Below the pieces are notes generated by a model. That model saw only the letters and a list, made by a program, of their open reading frames with translations. It did no database searches and was not told the DNA's origin. Shown here piece after piece: positions 27,658-36,093 of a DNA stretch of 48,236 nucleotides (its first letter is position 1; every line of letters starts with the position of its first letter). Origin of the DNA: Bacteroidales bacterium (GTDB lineage Bacteria; Bacteroidota; Bacteroidia; Bacteroidales; PXBB01); assembly GCA_028698995.1 (NCBI GenBank), contig JAQVVM010000035.1, positions 1-48,236 of the forward strand, written 5' to 3'. The position numbers and the translations under genes were made by a program.

Positions 27658-28662
27658 ATGAAATTGGTTTTGAAAAAAAATACATTTATATTTATTTCAT
27701 TTGTATTTATTTCAAATTTTGTTTTTTCTCAAGCAGGCTTTCAATCAAACAGAGCTGAAATTATCATAGGTACTGGGGCCTCAAGTTTTCTTGGAGAACT
27801 CGGTGGTAAAAATGACATTGGCACCAATGATTTAAAAGACTTTGACATGCAGGCTATTCGTCCACTCATTCATCTTGGTTATTCTTATAAAGTTACTCCA
27901 AATATTAACTGGAAAAACGATTTAACTTTTGGCTATCTTACAGGAAGCGACCAATATACTGAGGAAGAATTCAGAAACAACAGAAACATTACGTTCAGAA
28001 CACCCCTTTTTGAGTTTGCAACAACCGTAAATTATTTTTTAATCCCTGAAAAAGAAGGTGCAAAATACACCCTTACCGGTTATAGAATGAGGGCTAAAAG
28101 GAGAAGTGGTTTTGCATTTCTTAGAAAATTGGATTTTGGCATTTATCCATATCTATTTACAGGTATTGCAACCTACTATTTTAATCCACAAGGTAAGTAT
28201 CCTGAAGACGGAAGTATTACCTCTATGCGTGGAAAATGGGTTGATTTAGAACCTCTTAAAACTGAAGGTCAGGGAATTATCCCTACTAGGGATGAATACT
28301 CTCTTATACAAATTGCCGTTCCTATTGGGTTTGGATTTAAATATGCTTACAGCAGCAATATCTCTATTGGCTTTGAATATGGTTTTAGATTAATCTTTAC
28401 AGATTATATTGATGATGCCAGCACTACTTATGTTGACTCTCAAATGCTGAAAGACTATCACAAAGAAAATAATGATGAGCAATCAGCTGAGCTTGCAGCC
28501 TACTTTGCAAACCCCAAAAACAGCACTTTACAAAACTCTATAACTTATCCCGGCCAACAAAGAGGTGATGTGAGAGACAATGACGCTTATATGTTTGCCA
28601 AAATTTCAGTTTATTATAAATTAACTTCAAAAGTCAGATTTGCTATCCCAAAATTCAGATAA
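27658..28662 (+). CDS. PorG-like outer-membrane protein (DUF6089), first copy
   Basis: This 334-residue protein has a signal peptide ending VFS before Gln-Ala. Alternating hydrophobic strands and the family features SFLGELGG near the N-terminus, an EFATTVNYFL strand, PYLFTGIATYYFNPQG, and GFGFKYAYSSNISIGFEYGFR followed by TDYIDDASTTYVD mark a DUF6089 (PorG) beta-barrel. PorG is an outer-membrane partner of the T9SS GldK/PorK-GldN/PorN ring. This copy is about 50 residues longer than the next gene, with a basic insertion near residue 148 (RMRAKRR). The two are 14 bases apart and probably arose by tandem duplication. Whether both serve T9SS is not known. Confidence 0.83.
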   Translation: MKLVLKKNTFIFISFVFISNFVFSQAGFQSNRAEIIIGTGASSFLGELGGKNDIGTNDLKDFDMQAIRPLIHLGYSYKVTPNINWKNDLTFGYLTGSDQYTEEEFRNNRNITFRTPLFEFATTVNYFLIPEKEGAKYTLTGYRMRAKRRSGFAFLRKLDFGIYPYLFTGIATYYFNPQGKYPEDGSITSMRGKWVDLEPLKTEGQGIIPTRDEYSLIQIAVPIGFGFKYAYSSNISIGFEYGFRLIFTDYIDDASTTYVDSQMLKDYHKENNDEQSAELAAYFANPKNSTLQNSITYPGQQRGDVRDNDAYMFAKISVYYKLTSKVRFAIPKFR

Positions 28663-28676
28663 CAGAAAATCAAATC

Positions 28677-29537
28677 ATGAAAAAAATATCTTTTATTACT
28701 GTTTTATTATTTTTATTCACTTCAACTCATGTATTTTCTCAACGAGTTGAGATGGGTATCTTTGGTGGAACTTCTTATTATATCGGTGATATTAATCCAA
28801 AAAAACATTTTGAACTACTCAAGCCCGCTTTTGGTGGCCTTGTAAGATTTAATATCAATCCCCGTCTAACCATCAAAATTAATGGTTATTATGGAAATGT
28901 TGCTGGGGACGACGCTATAACTAAATTCAATGAAAAAAGAAACCTGCATTTCAAAACTCATATTTTGGAATTTGGTACTCAACTTGAAATAAATTTTCTT
29001 CCTTATGTTACTGGTCACGATGACCATTATTTCGCCCCCTATATTTTTGGAGGTATTTCTGCTTTTGGGTTTAACCCTAAGGCTTTATACGAAAACAACT
29101 GGGTTGAGCTTCAACCTCTTGGAACTGAAGGACAAGGCACTATTGCATATTACGACAGAAAACCATACAGCCTCAATTCTATTGCTATACCATTTGGATT
29201 AGGTTTTAAATACAGCCTGTCTAAATCAATCTGCTTTGGAGCTGAATGGGGTTTACGCAAAACTAATACGGACTATATCGATGATGTGAGCACAACTTAT
29301 GTTGATCCTAGCATTATTACTGCTGAAAAATCGGAAATTGCTGCCGCTTTAGCTGACAGATCATTAACACAACCTGGAGACCCTCCAAATACTGGTCTAC
29401 AGAGAGGAAACTCTAAAAGTAAAGATTGGTACTCTTTTGCGGGTGCTTTTTTTACATTTAAAATCTCTCGCAAGAAAAAAGGCGATTGCCCAACTTACAG
29501 AAATTACAAAAAATATAAGGATTATTACGTTGATTAG
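28677..29537 (+). CDS. porG: PorG-like outer-membrane protein (DUF6089), second copy
   Basis: This 286-residue paralogue has a signal peptide ending VFS before Gln-Arg. It shares with the first copy a GGTSYYIGDINP N-terminus, a FEFGTQLEINF-type strand, PYIFGGISAFGFNP, WVELQPLGTEGQG, and the TDYIDDVSTTYVDP segment. It lies directly before uppS, bamA and two ompH genes, the same order as porG in Porphyromonas gingivalis, so this copy is the better candidate for the T9SS porG orthologue. The C-terminus is basic (KISRKKKGDCP). Barrel topology is predicted, not demonstrated. Confidence 0.85.
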   Translation: MKKISFITVLLFLFTSTHVFSQRVEMGIFGGTSYYIGDINPKKHFELLKPAFGGLVRFNINPRLTIKINGYYGNVAGDDAITKFNEKRNLHFKTHILEFGTQLEINFLPYVTGHDDHYFAPYIFGGISAFGFNPKALYENNWVELQPLGTEGQGTIAYYDRKPYSLNSIAIPFGLGFKYSLSKSICFGAEWGLRKTNTDYIDDVSTTYVDPSIITAEKSEIAAALADRSLTQPGDPPNTGLQRGNSKSKDWYSFAGAFFTFKISRKKKGDCPTYRNYKKYKDYYVD

Positions 29538-29546
29538 TGTGTTCCA

Positions 29547-30299
29547 ATGGATTTAAAAAGTGCAATTGATATAACCAGATTGCCTTCTCATGTTGCCATT
29601 ATTATGGATGGGAACGGCAGATGGGCTAAACAAAAAGGATTTGAGAGAAATGTAGGACATCAGAATGGTGTTGTAGCCCTTAGTGAAATTGTTGAAGTAG
29701 CCTCCGAGCTTGGAATTAAGTATTTAACACTCTATGCTTTTTCTACTGAAAACTGGAATCGCCCTAAAGAAGAAGTAGATGCACTTATGTCCTTACTCGT
29801 TGAAACTATTCATAAAGAAACTGACAGGCTAATTGAAAATGACCTTAGACTTATGGCTATTGGTGATTTAAAATCCCTTCCAGATAAATGCCATCAACAA
29901 TTACAAGATACCATTAATAAAACTTCATTAAATAAAAAAACCACACTTGTATTGGCTCTTAGCTACAGTTCAAAGTGGGAAATTCTTAATGCTGTTAAAG
30001 CAATAAGCAAAGATATAAATGATGGAAAGCTTGATATTGACAATATTTCTTATGAAATTTTTTCATCATACCTAACTACAGCTTCAATCCCCGACCCTGA
30101 GTTGCTCATAAGAACCAGTGGTGAAATGAGAATAAGCAATTTCCTTCTATTGCAGATTGCCTATTCTGAATTGTATTTTACTGATGTGCTATGGCCTGAT
30201 TTCAGAAAAGAACAATTTTATAAAGCAATTATTGATTTTCAGAAAAGAGAAAGAAGATTTGGCAAAACCAGTGAACAATTATCAAATAATAATGATTAA
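29547..30299 (+). CDS. uppS: Undecaprenyl diphosphate synthase (isoprenyl transferase)
   Basis: This 250-residue cis-prenyltransferase makes the C55 lipid carrier for peptidoglycan and O-antigen from farnesyl diphosphate. The catalytic Asp21 is in IIMDGNGRWAK, and the downstream blocks include LYAFSTENWNRP and RTSGEMRISNFLLLQIAYSE near residue 190, with W-P-D-F close to the C-terminus. Length is standard. It sits 9 bases after the PorG-like gene and one base before bamA, as is usual in the phylum. Confidence 0.96.
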   Translation: MDLKSAIDITRLPSHVAIIMDGNGRWAKQKGFERNVGHQNGVVALSEIVEVASELGIKYLTLYAFSTENWNRPKEEVDALMSLLVETIHKETDRLIENDLRLMAIGDLKSLPDKCHQQLQDTINKTSLNKKTTLVLALSYSSKWEILNAVKAISKDINDGKLDIDNISYEIFSSYLTTASIPDPELLIRTSGEMRISNFLLLQIAYSELYFTDVLWPDFRKEQFYKAIIDFQKRERRFGKTSEQLSNNND

Positions 30300-30300
30300 T

Positions 30301-32835
30301 ATGAAAAAAATCCTAGGCACCCTTATGTGTTTCATGTGCCTCAACTTAATAAATGCCCAGATTGTAATTGGTGACCAAATTGATATAGACTATGCAAACC
30401 CTAAAGAATACGAATTAGGGGGTATTACATTTTCAGGAGTTCAATTTCTTGACAACAATATTCTCATAATGCTCACCGGTTTGAATATTGGTGATAACAT
30501 ATCTGTTCCTGGTGAAGAAATTTCCAAAGCTATTGAAAATTTGTGGAAACAAGGCCTCTTTGGCGACATAAGTATCACCATAGAAAGCATCCATGAAAAC
30601 ACCGTTTTCCTTAATATATATTTAGAAGAAAAACCACGATTATCAAAATTTTCATTTAATGGCATCAAAAAATCCGAAGCTGATAACTTAAGAGAAAAAA
30701 TTAATCTTACTAGAGGAGATGTTGTTAATGAAAATACCATTATCAGGACTAAAAATATCATCCAAAATTATTTTATAGAAAAAGGTTTTCTTTTCAATGA
30801 AGTTGAGATTACACAAAAAATTGATACCAGCTTAACAAATAGTGTTATTCTTCTTATTAATATTGATAAAAAGCCCAAAGTTAAAATTAATGAAATCAGA
30901 TTATCCGGAAACACACCTTATAAATCTAATTTAATTCGCCGACTTAGAGGCAAAGATGAATTTATGTCTGAACAATCCATCAGAAGAGCTCTAAAAAATA
31001 CTAAACAAAAAGGGATAACCCGAATTTTTAAATCATCCCGTTTTATTGAAAAAGAATTTGAAGAGGATAAAATCAAATTAATTGATGCCTATAATGAACT
31101 GGGCTTTAGAGATGCAATTATTACAAGAGACACTGTTTACAGGTTTGATGATAGAACAGTTAATGTTGAAATTGATATTTCTGAAGGTAAAAGATATTAT
31201 TTCAGAAATATAACTTGGTTAGGAAACACTAAATATTCTGATGCCCATTTAAATAGAATTTTAGGTATTAATAAAGGTGATATATACAATCAAAAAGTAC
31301 TTGACGCTAAATTGTTTATGAGCCAGGACGGATATGATATAAGCTCTCTTTATCTTGATGACGGTTATCTTTTCTTCTCGGTTACTCCTGTTGAAATTCT
31401 TGTAGAAAACGATTCAATAGATCTTGAAATGCGCATTTATGAAGGCAAACAAGCCAGGGTTAAACGTGTAACTGTTACTGGAAATACAAAAACGCATGAC
31501 CATGTAATCATCAGGGAACTAAGAACAAAACCAGGGGATCTGTTTAACCGCTCAGAAATTATAAGAAGCCAGAGAGAATTGCTTCAACTTGGTTATTTCA
31601 ATCAAGAAAATATAAGCATCAATCCCGTTCCAGACCCCACGGATGGCACTGTTGATATAGAATATGTTGTTGAGGAAACTTCCTCCGATCAGCTTGAATT
31701 GTCAGGTGGATGGGGCGCAGGAAGAATTGTTGGTACCCTAGGTGTTTCTTTCAATAATTTTTCATTACGAAGTTTCTTCAAAAAAAATGCATGGTCACCC
31801 ATCCCATCGGGTGATGGCCAAAGACTGAGCATAAGAGCTCAATCATATGGTATAGGTTATCAATCATATAATTTCTCTTTTACGGAACCTTGGTTTGGTG
31901 GTAAAAAACCAAATGCATTAAGCTTCTCAGTTTATCATTCAATTCAATCAAACGGCCTGCCTAAATCAGACGAAGATAGGGAGTCAATTACAATAAGCGG
32001 TGCTTCTATTGGCTTAGGTAAACGTTTAACTTGGCCAGATGATTATTTTACTCTATATCAAAGCATAGGTTATCAAAACTACGCTGTTCAAAATTACTTC
32101 TCCGCATTTTCATTTTCTGAAGGGAACTCAAATAATTTAAGCTATTCTATTGTATTGTCCCGTAATTCAATTGATGCACCCATTTACCCAAGAACAGGTT
32201 CTGAAAATGGCATTTCATTACAACTAACCCCACCCTACTCATTATTCTCAAATAGTAACTACACCACTTTAAGTGATCAAGAAAAATTTAAATGGATAGA
32301 ATATCACAAATGGAAATTCAATACTTCTTGGTATTCAAAATTGGCAGGGAATTTGGTATTAAACTTCCGAACCCGTTTTGGTTATTTAGGTCTTTATAAT
32401 ACAGATATTGGAACTTCGCCTTTTGAAAGATTTTATCTCGGTGGAGATGGATTAAGCGGCTTCTCTCTTGATGGCAGAGAAATAATTGCAATGAGAGGGT
32501 ATTCCAATAACTCACTTACACCTAGAGGATCACAGGGTTACGTTGGAGGTACAATTTTTAACAAATACACTATGGAAATCAGATATCCCGTTTCACTCAA
32601 TCCAATGGCTACAATTTATGTATTAGGTTTTGCAGAAGCCGGCAATGCCTGGGATAAATTTAAAAATTACAATGCTTTCCAATTAAAACGCTCTGCTGGT
32701 GTAGGTGTTAGAATATTTTTACCAATGTTTGGGTTATTAGGCCTCGACTGGGGTTATGGGTTTGACGAAATTCCCGGCATGCCATCTGCAAATAAAAGTC
32801 AGTTTCACTTTTCTATAGGACAATCAATTGATTAA
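30301..32835 (+). CDS. bamA: Outer membrane protein assembly factor BamA
   Basis: This 844-residue Omp85 protein inserts beta-barrel proteins in the outer membrane. The ATG at 30301 gives a proper signal peptide ending INA before Gln-Ile; a longer upstream reading inside uppS is rejected. Five POTRA domains are seen at about 39-110, 113-189, 195-295, 299-380 and 386-458, the third with a basic insert (RFIEKEFEEDK region). The barrel covers about 463-844 and includes the MRGY variant of the loop-6 motif near residue 736. It is one base after uppS and 50 bases before the first OmpH chaperone. The lipoproteins BamB-D are not in the window. Confidence 0.95.
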   Translation: MKKILGTLMCFMCLNLINAQIVIGDQIDIDYANPKEYELGGITFSGVQFLDNNILIMLTGLNIGDNISVPGEEISKAIENLWKQGLFGDISITIESIHENTVFLNIYLEEKPRLSKFSFNGIKKSEADNLREKINLTRGDVVNENTIIRTKNIIQNYFIEKGFLFNEVEITQKIDTSLTNSVILLINIDKKPKVKINEIRLSGNTPYKSNLIRRLRGKDEFMSEQSIRRALKNTKQKGITRIFKSSRFIEKEFEEDKIKLIDAYNELGFRDAIITRDTVYRFDDRTVNVEIDISEGKRYYFRNITWLGNTKYSDAHLNRILGINKGDIYNQKVLDAKLFMSQDGYDISSLYLDDGYLFFSVTPVEILVENDSIDLEMRIYEGKQARVKRVTVTGNTKTHDHVIIRELRTKPGDLFNRSEIIRSQRELLQLGYFNQENISINPVPDPTDGTVDIEYVVEETSSDQLELSGGWGAGRIVGTLGVSFNNFSLRSFFKKNAWSPIPSGDGQRLSIRAQSYGIGYQSYNFSFTEPWFGGKKPNALSFSVYHSIQSNGLPKSDEDRESITISGASIGLGKRLTWPDDYFTLYQSIGYQNYAVQNYFSAFSFSEGNSNNLSYSIVLSRNSIDAPIYPRTGSENGISLQLTPPYSLFSNSNYTTLSDQEKFKWIEYHKWKFNTSWYSKLAGNLVLNFRTRFGYLGLYNTDIGTSPFERFYLGGDGLSGFSLDGREIIAMRGYSNNSLTPRGSQGYVGGTIFNKYTMEIRYPVSLNPMATIYVLGFAEAGNAWDKFKNYNAFQLKRSAGVGVRIFLPMFGLLGLDWGYGFDEIPGMPSANKSQFHFSIGQSID

Positions 32836-32885
32836 TTATACAATAAAATCACATAATAATAACTTAAATAATGGAGGATATGAAA

Positions 32886-33398
32886 ATGAAAAGAATAATA
32901 ATGGCTGCTTTTTTCTTAGCAATGCCTTTTTTTATGTTTGCACAGAGATTTGCTGTAGTTGATACTGAATACATCTTAGGGAAAATTCCTGAATATCAAA
33001 TTGCTCAGGACAGAATAAACGATATGGCAGTTGAATGGCAAAGAGAGATTGAACAGAAATTTTCAGAAATTGAACAAATGTACCGTTCATTTCAAGCTGA
33101 GTCGGTTCTTTTACCCGCAGAAATGAAAACCAGAAGGGAAGAAGAAATAATTCAGAAGGAAAAAGAAGCCAAAGATCTTCAGAAAAAAAGATTTGGCACA
33201 GATGGTGATTTATCTAAAAAAAGACAAGAATTAATAAAACCTATTCAGGACAGGGTATATAATGCAGTTGAAGAGATTGCAACAAAAAACAATTTCGCTG
33301 TTGTTTTTGATAAAGCCAATGGACTTTCAATGCTTTATGTTAATCCACGTAACGACATCAGTGAAGAGGTTCTTGAAAGTCTTGGATATACAAGATAA
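32886..33398 (+). CDS. ompH: OmpH/Skp-like periplasmic chaperone, first copy
   Basis: This protein of about 170 residues has a signal peptide ending MFA before Gln-Arg and an OmpH/Skp fold: VDTEYILGKIPEYQIAQ at the start of the mature chain, a long coiled-coil middle rich in Glu and Lys, and the strand FAVVFDKANGLSMLYV at the end. Skp escorts unfolded outer-membrane proteins to BamA, fitting its place behind bamA. An unusual GGAGG lies 8 bases before the ATG at 32886. ATGs at 32871 and 32880 are in frame, but the Shine-Dalgarno-like spacing favours 32886. Confidence 0.88.
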   Translation: MKRIIMAAFFLAMPFFMFAQRFAVVDTEYILGKIPEYQIAQDRINDMAVEWQREIEQKFSEIEQMYRSFQAESVLLPAEMKTRREEEIIQKEKEAKDLQKKRFGTDGDLSKKRQELIKPIQDRVYNAVEEIATKNNFAVVFDKANGLSMLYVNPRNDISEEVLESLGYTR

Positions 33399-33418
33399 TC
33401 AATTAATTTTTTAAGATT

Positions 33419-33451
33419 AAGAGTCATAAAAAAATTATGACTCTTTTTTTT
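33419..33451 (+). terminator. Rho-independent terminator after first ompH
   Basis: An 11-bp perfect stem (AAGAGTCATAA with its complement) closes a 5-A loop and is followed by eight T. It lies about 20 bases after the stop and separates the bamA operon from the second ompH gene. Confidence 0.9.
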
Positions 33452-33481
33452 AAATAAAAGAAATATTAATAAAAAAAATTA

Positions 33482-33489
33482 TAGTTTTG
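33482..33489 (+). promoter_or_regulatory. -7 promoter box (TAGTTTTG) before second ompH
   Basis: TAGTTTTG matches TAnnTTTG and lies 36 bases before the ATG at 33526, just beyond the preceding terminator. This implies separate control of the two ompH copies. Confidence 0.55.
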
Positions 33490-33525
33490 CATAAAATAAA
33501 TAATCGAAATATATTTTAAATTTAA

Positions 33526-34041
33526 ATGAAGAAAATGAAAAAAATTGCATTATTACTTTTTGTCAGCTGTTTTGTAGTACTTAGCAGCTTAAACGCTCAA
33601 ACCCGACTAAAAATCGGACATATTGATTCAAGTGAGCTTTTACTTTTAATGCCGGAAAGAGATTCAGCAAGAACAAAATTGGAAGCACATGCAAGACAAT
33701 TAGAAAGTCAACTGACAGCTATGAGTTCTGAATTTGAAAGCAAATATCAGGATTTTGCAGCACAACAAGCTACCATGTCTGAGCTCATTAAACAAACAAA
33801 AACAAGGGAATTGCAAGAACTGCAATCCAGAATAGAGAGTTTTCAACAATCTGCCCAAGAAGAACTTGAGACAAAAGAAGCAGAATTACTGAACCCAATT
33901 CTAAGCAAAGCAAAACAAGCAATCGAAGACGTTGCAAAAGAAAACGGATTTACTTATATTTTGGATGTATCTTCAGGCGCATTACTCTATTTTGAAGGTG
34001 AAAATATTTTACCATTGGTAAAAAGAAAATTAGGATTATAA
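33526..34041 (+). CDS. ompH: OmpH/Skp-like periplasmic chaperone, second copy
   Basis: This 171-residue paralogue has a signal peptide ending LNA before Gln-Thr. The mature part begins LKIGHIDSSELLLLMPERDSA, then a long coiled coil with many Gln, Glu and Lys, and ends with FTYILDVSSGALLYF. It differs in the middle and end from the first copy, and it has its own promoter and terminator. Paired ompH genes after bamA are usual in this phylum. An ATG at 33535 is an alternative start. Confidence 0.9.
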   Translation: MKKMKKIALLLFVSCFVVLSSLNAQTRLKIGHIDSSELLLLMPERDSARTKLEAHARQLESQLTAMSSEFESKYQDFAAQQATMSELIKQTKTRELQELQSRIESFQQSAQEELETKEAELLNPILSKAKQAIEDVAKENGFTYILDVSSGALLYFEGENILPLVKRKLGL

Positions 34042-34060
34042 TCCTTTATTAAATATTATT

Positions 34061-34095
34061 AACGCCTCTACATTTATGTTGGGGCGTTTTTTTTT
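34061..34095 (+). terminator. Rho-independent terminator overlapping an apparent gene start
   Basis: An 8-bp stem (34061-34068 with 34081-34088, one G-T pair) with a partly self-pairing loop is followed by nine T, 20 bases after the ompH stop. The ATG at 34076 lies inside the hairpin, so it is unlikely to be the start of the next gene. Confidence 0.85.
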
Positions 34096-34111
34096 CTTAA
34101 CTTTTTCTTTC

Positions 34112-35635
34112 ATGCTTAGTATCCTTTCGCCTCAGATTATTCCCTTTCTGTCATTATTTTTCACTATAATTCTTGCTAGTTACTTTTCTCTTTCGAAAAG
34201 TAAAGAAAAATCTTTATTCAAATTTCTTAAATATACCGGAATTTTTAATATTATATTACTTTGTATAACTGCATTTTTGTTTATCTTTTTTCAAACTTAC
34301 CGTCAATTAAGTTATGCAGATTATTTCTATCCAATAATTGGTTTGTTTTTTGTGATTCTTTTGTTTTTTGTGATTTTTTTTAAAAGCACTATTTTTAACA
34401 CCAACATTCTTCTACTAATTAATACTACGATTACGACTTATTTTATTGCAGAGATTGCACTAAATATTTTCATATTAAATGGACATTTCGCACAATTTAT
34501 CACAATTAAAGATGGAAATTTGGGGGCCTTTAATAAATCATGTGTTCAGTATGATAATGTAAGAGGTTACAGATACAATCATGATACCATACGAATAATA
34601 AAAGCTGTTGGCGGAAGCATTGTTTTTGACAAAAATTTCATTCCTAATAATAAAGGTTTTATTTCTTCACGTGATTACAATTTTGGTAAACCTGACAGTA
34701 ATACATACCGCTTCATTATTCTGGGAGATTCATACACAGCTGCTGAATTCCTCGACACACCATGGCCGGACAATATACAGGCAAGATTCCTCAAAGACAG
34801 CCTTTCCCCAAATATTGAATTATATGCATTTGCACTTGACGGCTGGGGTATCAGCAATTGGTATCAGGTTTTCATAAATGAGATTATACCTTATTATGAA
34901 TTTGATGCTTTAATTATGGCTATTTACGGAGATAACCTTAACAGAGATTTTCAAGTAATGTTCAGTGATGAAAATTACTTATATTGTAATTATGTTGATG
35001 AAATACCTGACACCAATTTTATTCCTAAAAGCCATATTGAATCATTTTACATTGCTGGTAGAATTCTGAAAGATTCTATTATTAATCAAAATTTAGGTCT
35101 ATCAGGTTTTTCAACATCAGAAAATCTTATAAAATCAAACTTATATTTACTGATAGCTTTTCATGAATTTCTGAGGAAAATTGAATTCAATTATAAAAAG
35201 AAAAATTATGTTTATCAGCTTGAAAAAAATCATTCGAACATTGATAAAAATGTTAACTACCAGCACTTTGTTGATAAATATGGTACAAATAAATGGTTTT
35301 ATTTTACCGAAATAATCAAATGCTGTAAAACCGAAAATAAGGCAGTAATATTAGCATCTATACCGCACCCTGAATTAGTAAAGAGCAACATTTATAGAAA
35401 TGCGCCAAATGAGCTACAAAAAGAACTTCAGTTCCTTTCTGATACTTTTAATCTCTCATTTTTTGATGCATATCCCATATTTCAGGAATTATCTTATACA
35501 GAACTTGAAGATCATTACCTTGTGAATGACGGACATTGGAACCAAAAGGGTTCGGATCTTTTTGCTCTACATTTTTACTTCTTTCTTAAAGAATTTCTTC
35601 GTGAAAATTCAGAGAAGTTAAGAATAGCAGAATAA
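34112..35635 (+). CDS. Membrane-anchored SGNH-type hydrolase
   Basis: This protein of about 507 residues starts best at ATG 34112, after the terminator. Several hydrophobic segments fill the first 130 residues (about four membrane helices). The rest is an SGNH/GDSL-type domain on the outer face: LGDSYTA with nucleophile Ser207, a YGDNLNRD block that may stand for the G-N blocks, and DGHWNQKGSDLFA with Asp473 and His475. Such membrane-attached enzymes often add or remove acyl groups from surface polysaccharides. The substrate is unknown. Codons 77-90 include an 18-base tandem duplication that adds six hydrophobic residues to a helix. The gene stands alone, with no nearby glycan genes. Confidence 0.75.
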   Translation: MLSILSPQIIPFLSLFFTIILASYFSLSKSKEKSLFKFLKYTGIFNIILLCITAFLFIFFQTYRQLSYADYFYPIIGLFFVILLFFVIFFKSTIFNTNILLLINTTITTYFIAEIALNIFILNGHFAQFITIKDGNLGAFNKSCVQYDNVRGYRYNHDTIRIIKAVGGSIVFDKNFIPNNKGFISSRDYNFGKPDSNTYRFIILGDSYTAAEFLDTPWPDNIQARFLKDSLSPNIELYAFALDGWGISNWYQVFINEIIPYYEFDALIMAIYGDNLNRDFQVMFSDENYLYCNYVDEIPDTNFIPKSHIESFYIAGRILKDSIINQNLGLSGFSTSENLIKSNLYLLIAFHEFLRKIEFNYKKKNYVYQLEKNHSNIDKNVNYQHFVDKYGTNKWFYFTEIIKCCKTENKAVILASIPHPELVKSNIYRNAPNELQKELQFLSDTFNLSFFDAYPIFQELSYTELEDHYLVNDGHWNQKGSDLFALHFYFFLKEFLRENSEKLRIAE

Positions 35636-35666
35636 AAATATTCATTAATTATTGTCGAAAAAAACT

Positions 35667-35674
35667 TACTTTTG
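35667..35674 (+). promoter_or_regulatory. -7 promoter box (TACTTTTG) for the rsfS-ftsH run
   Basis: TACTTTTG matches TAnnTTTG and lies 36 bases before the rsfS ATG. Its TTG would be an in-frame false start at 35672. It probably drives rsfS through psd. Confidence 0.6.
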
Positions 35675-35710
35675 CATAAATCAAAAAGAAATAATTTGAT
35701 TGATATAAAA

Positions 35711-36085
35711 ATGGCTAAAAAAAAGAAGAAGGAATTGAGTTCACAAAAACTCGCAGAATTAATTGTAGAAAGTTTATTGCAGAAAAAAGGCATAGATGTC
35801 ATAAGCATCAATTTTAAAGGTATGTCAAATGCTATAACTGATTATTTCATTATTTGTCACGGCTCATCTACAACACATGTTGAAGCATTAGCCGACAATG
35901 TTTATGATAATGTCAAGAAAGAAAGTGGCGAAAAACCCTGGCATGTTGAAGGAAAGAGTAATGCGGAATGGGTTTTATTGGATTATATCAATGTTGTAGT
36001 TCATGTATTTCTGGATAGTGCAAGAGAGTTTTATAAAATTGAGAAACTTTGGGCAGATGCTGAGGTTGTTAAATATGATGAATAA
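35711..36085 (+). CDS. rsfS: Ribosome silencing factor RsfS
   Basis: This 124-residue protein binds ribosomal protein L14 and blocks subunit joining during starvation. The ISINFKGMSNAITDYFIICHGSS block, HVEALADNV, EKPWHVEGKSNAEWVLLDY and VVHVFLDSAREFY are characteristic of the Iojap/RsfS family. Start ATG 35711 is chosen over the TTG of the promoter box at 35672. It lies 8 bases before ftsH. Confidence 0.95.
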   Translation: MAKKKKKELSSQKLAELIVESLLQKKGIDVISINFKGMSNAITDYFIICHGSSTTHVEALADNVYDNVKKESGEKPWHVEGKSNAEWVLLDYINVVVHVFLDSAREFYKIEKLWADAEVVKYDE

Positions 36086-36093
36086 TAAAATTA

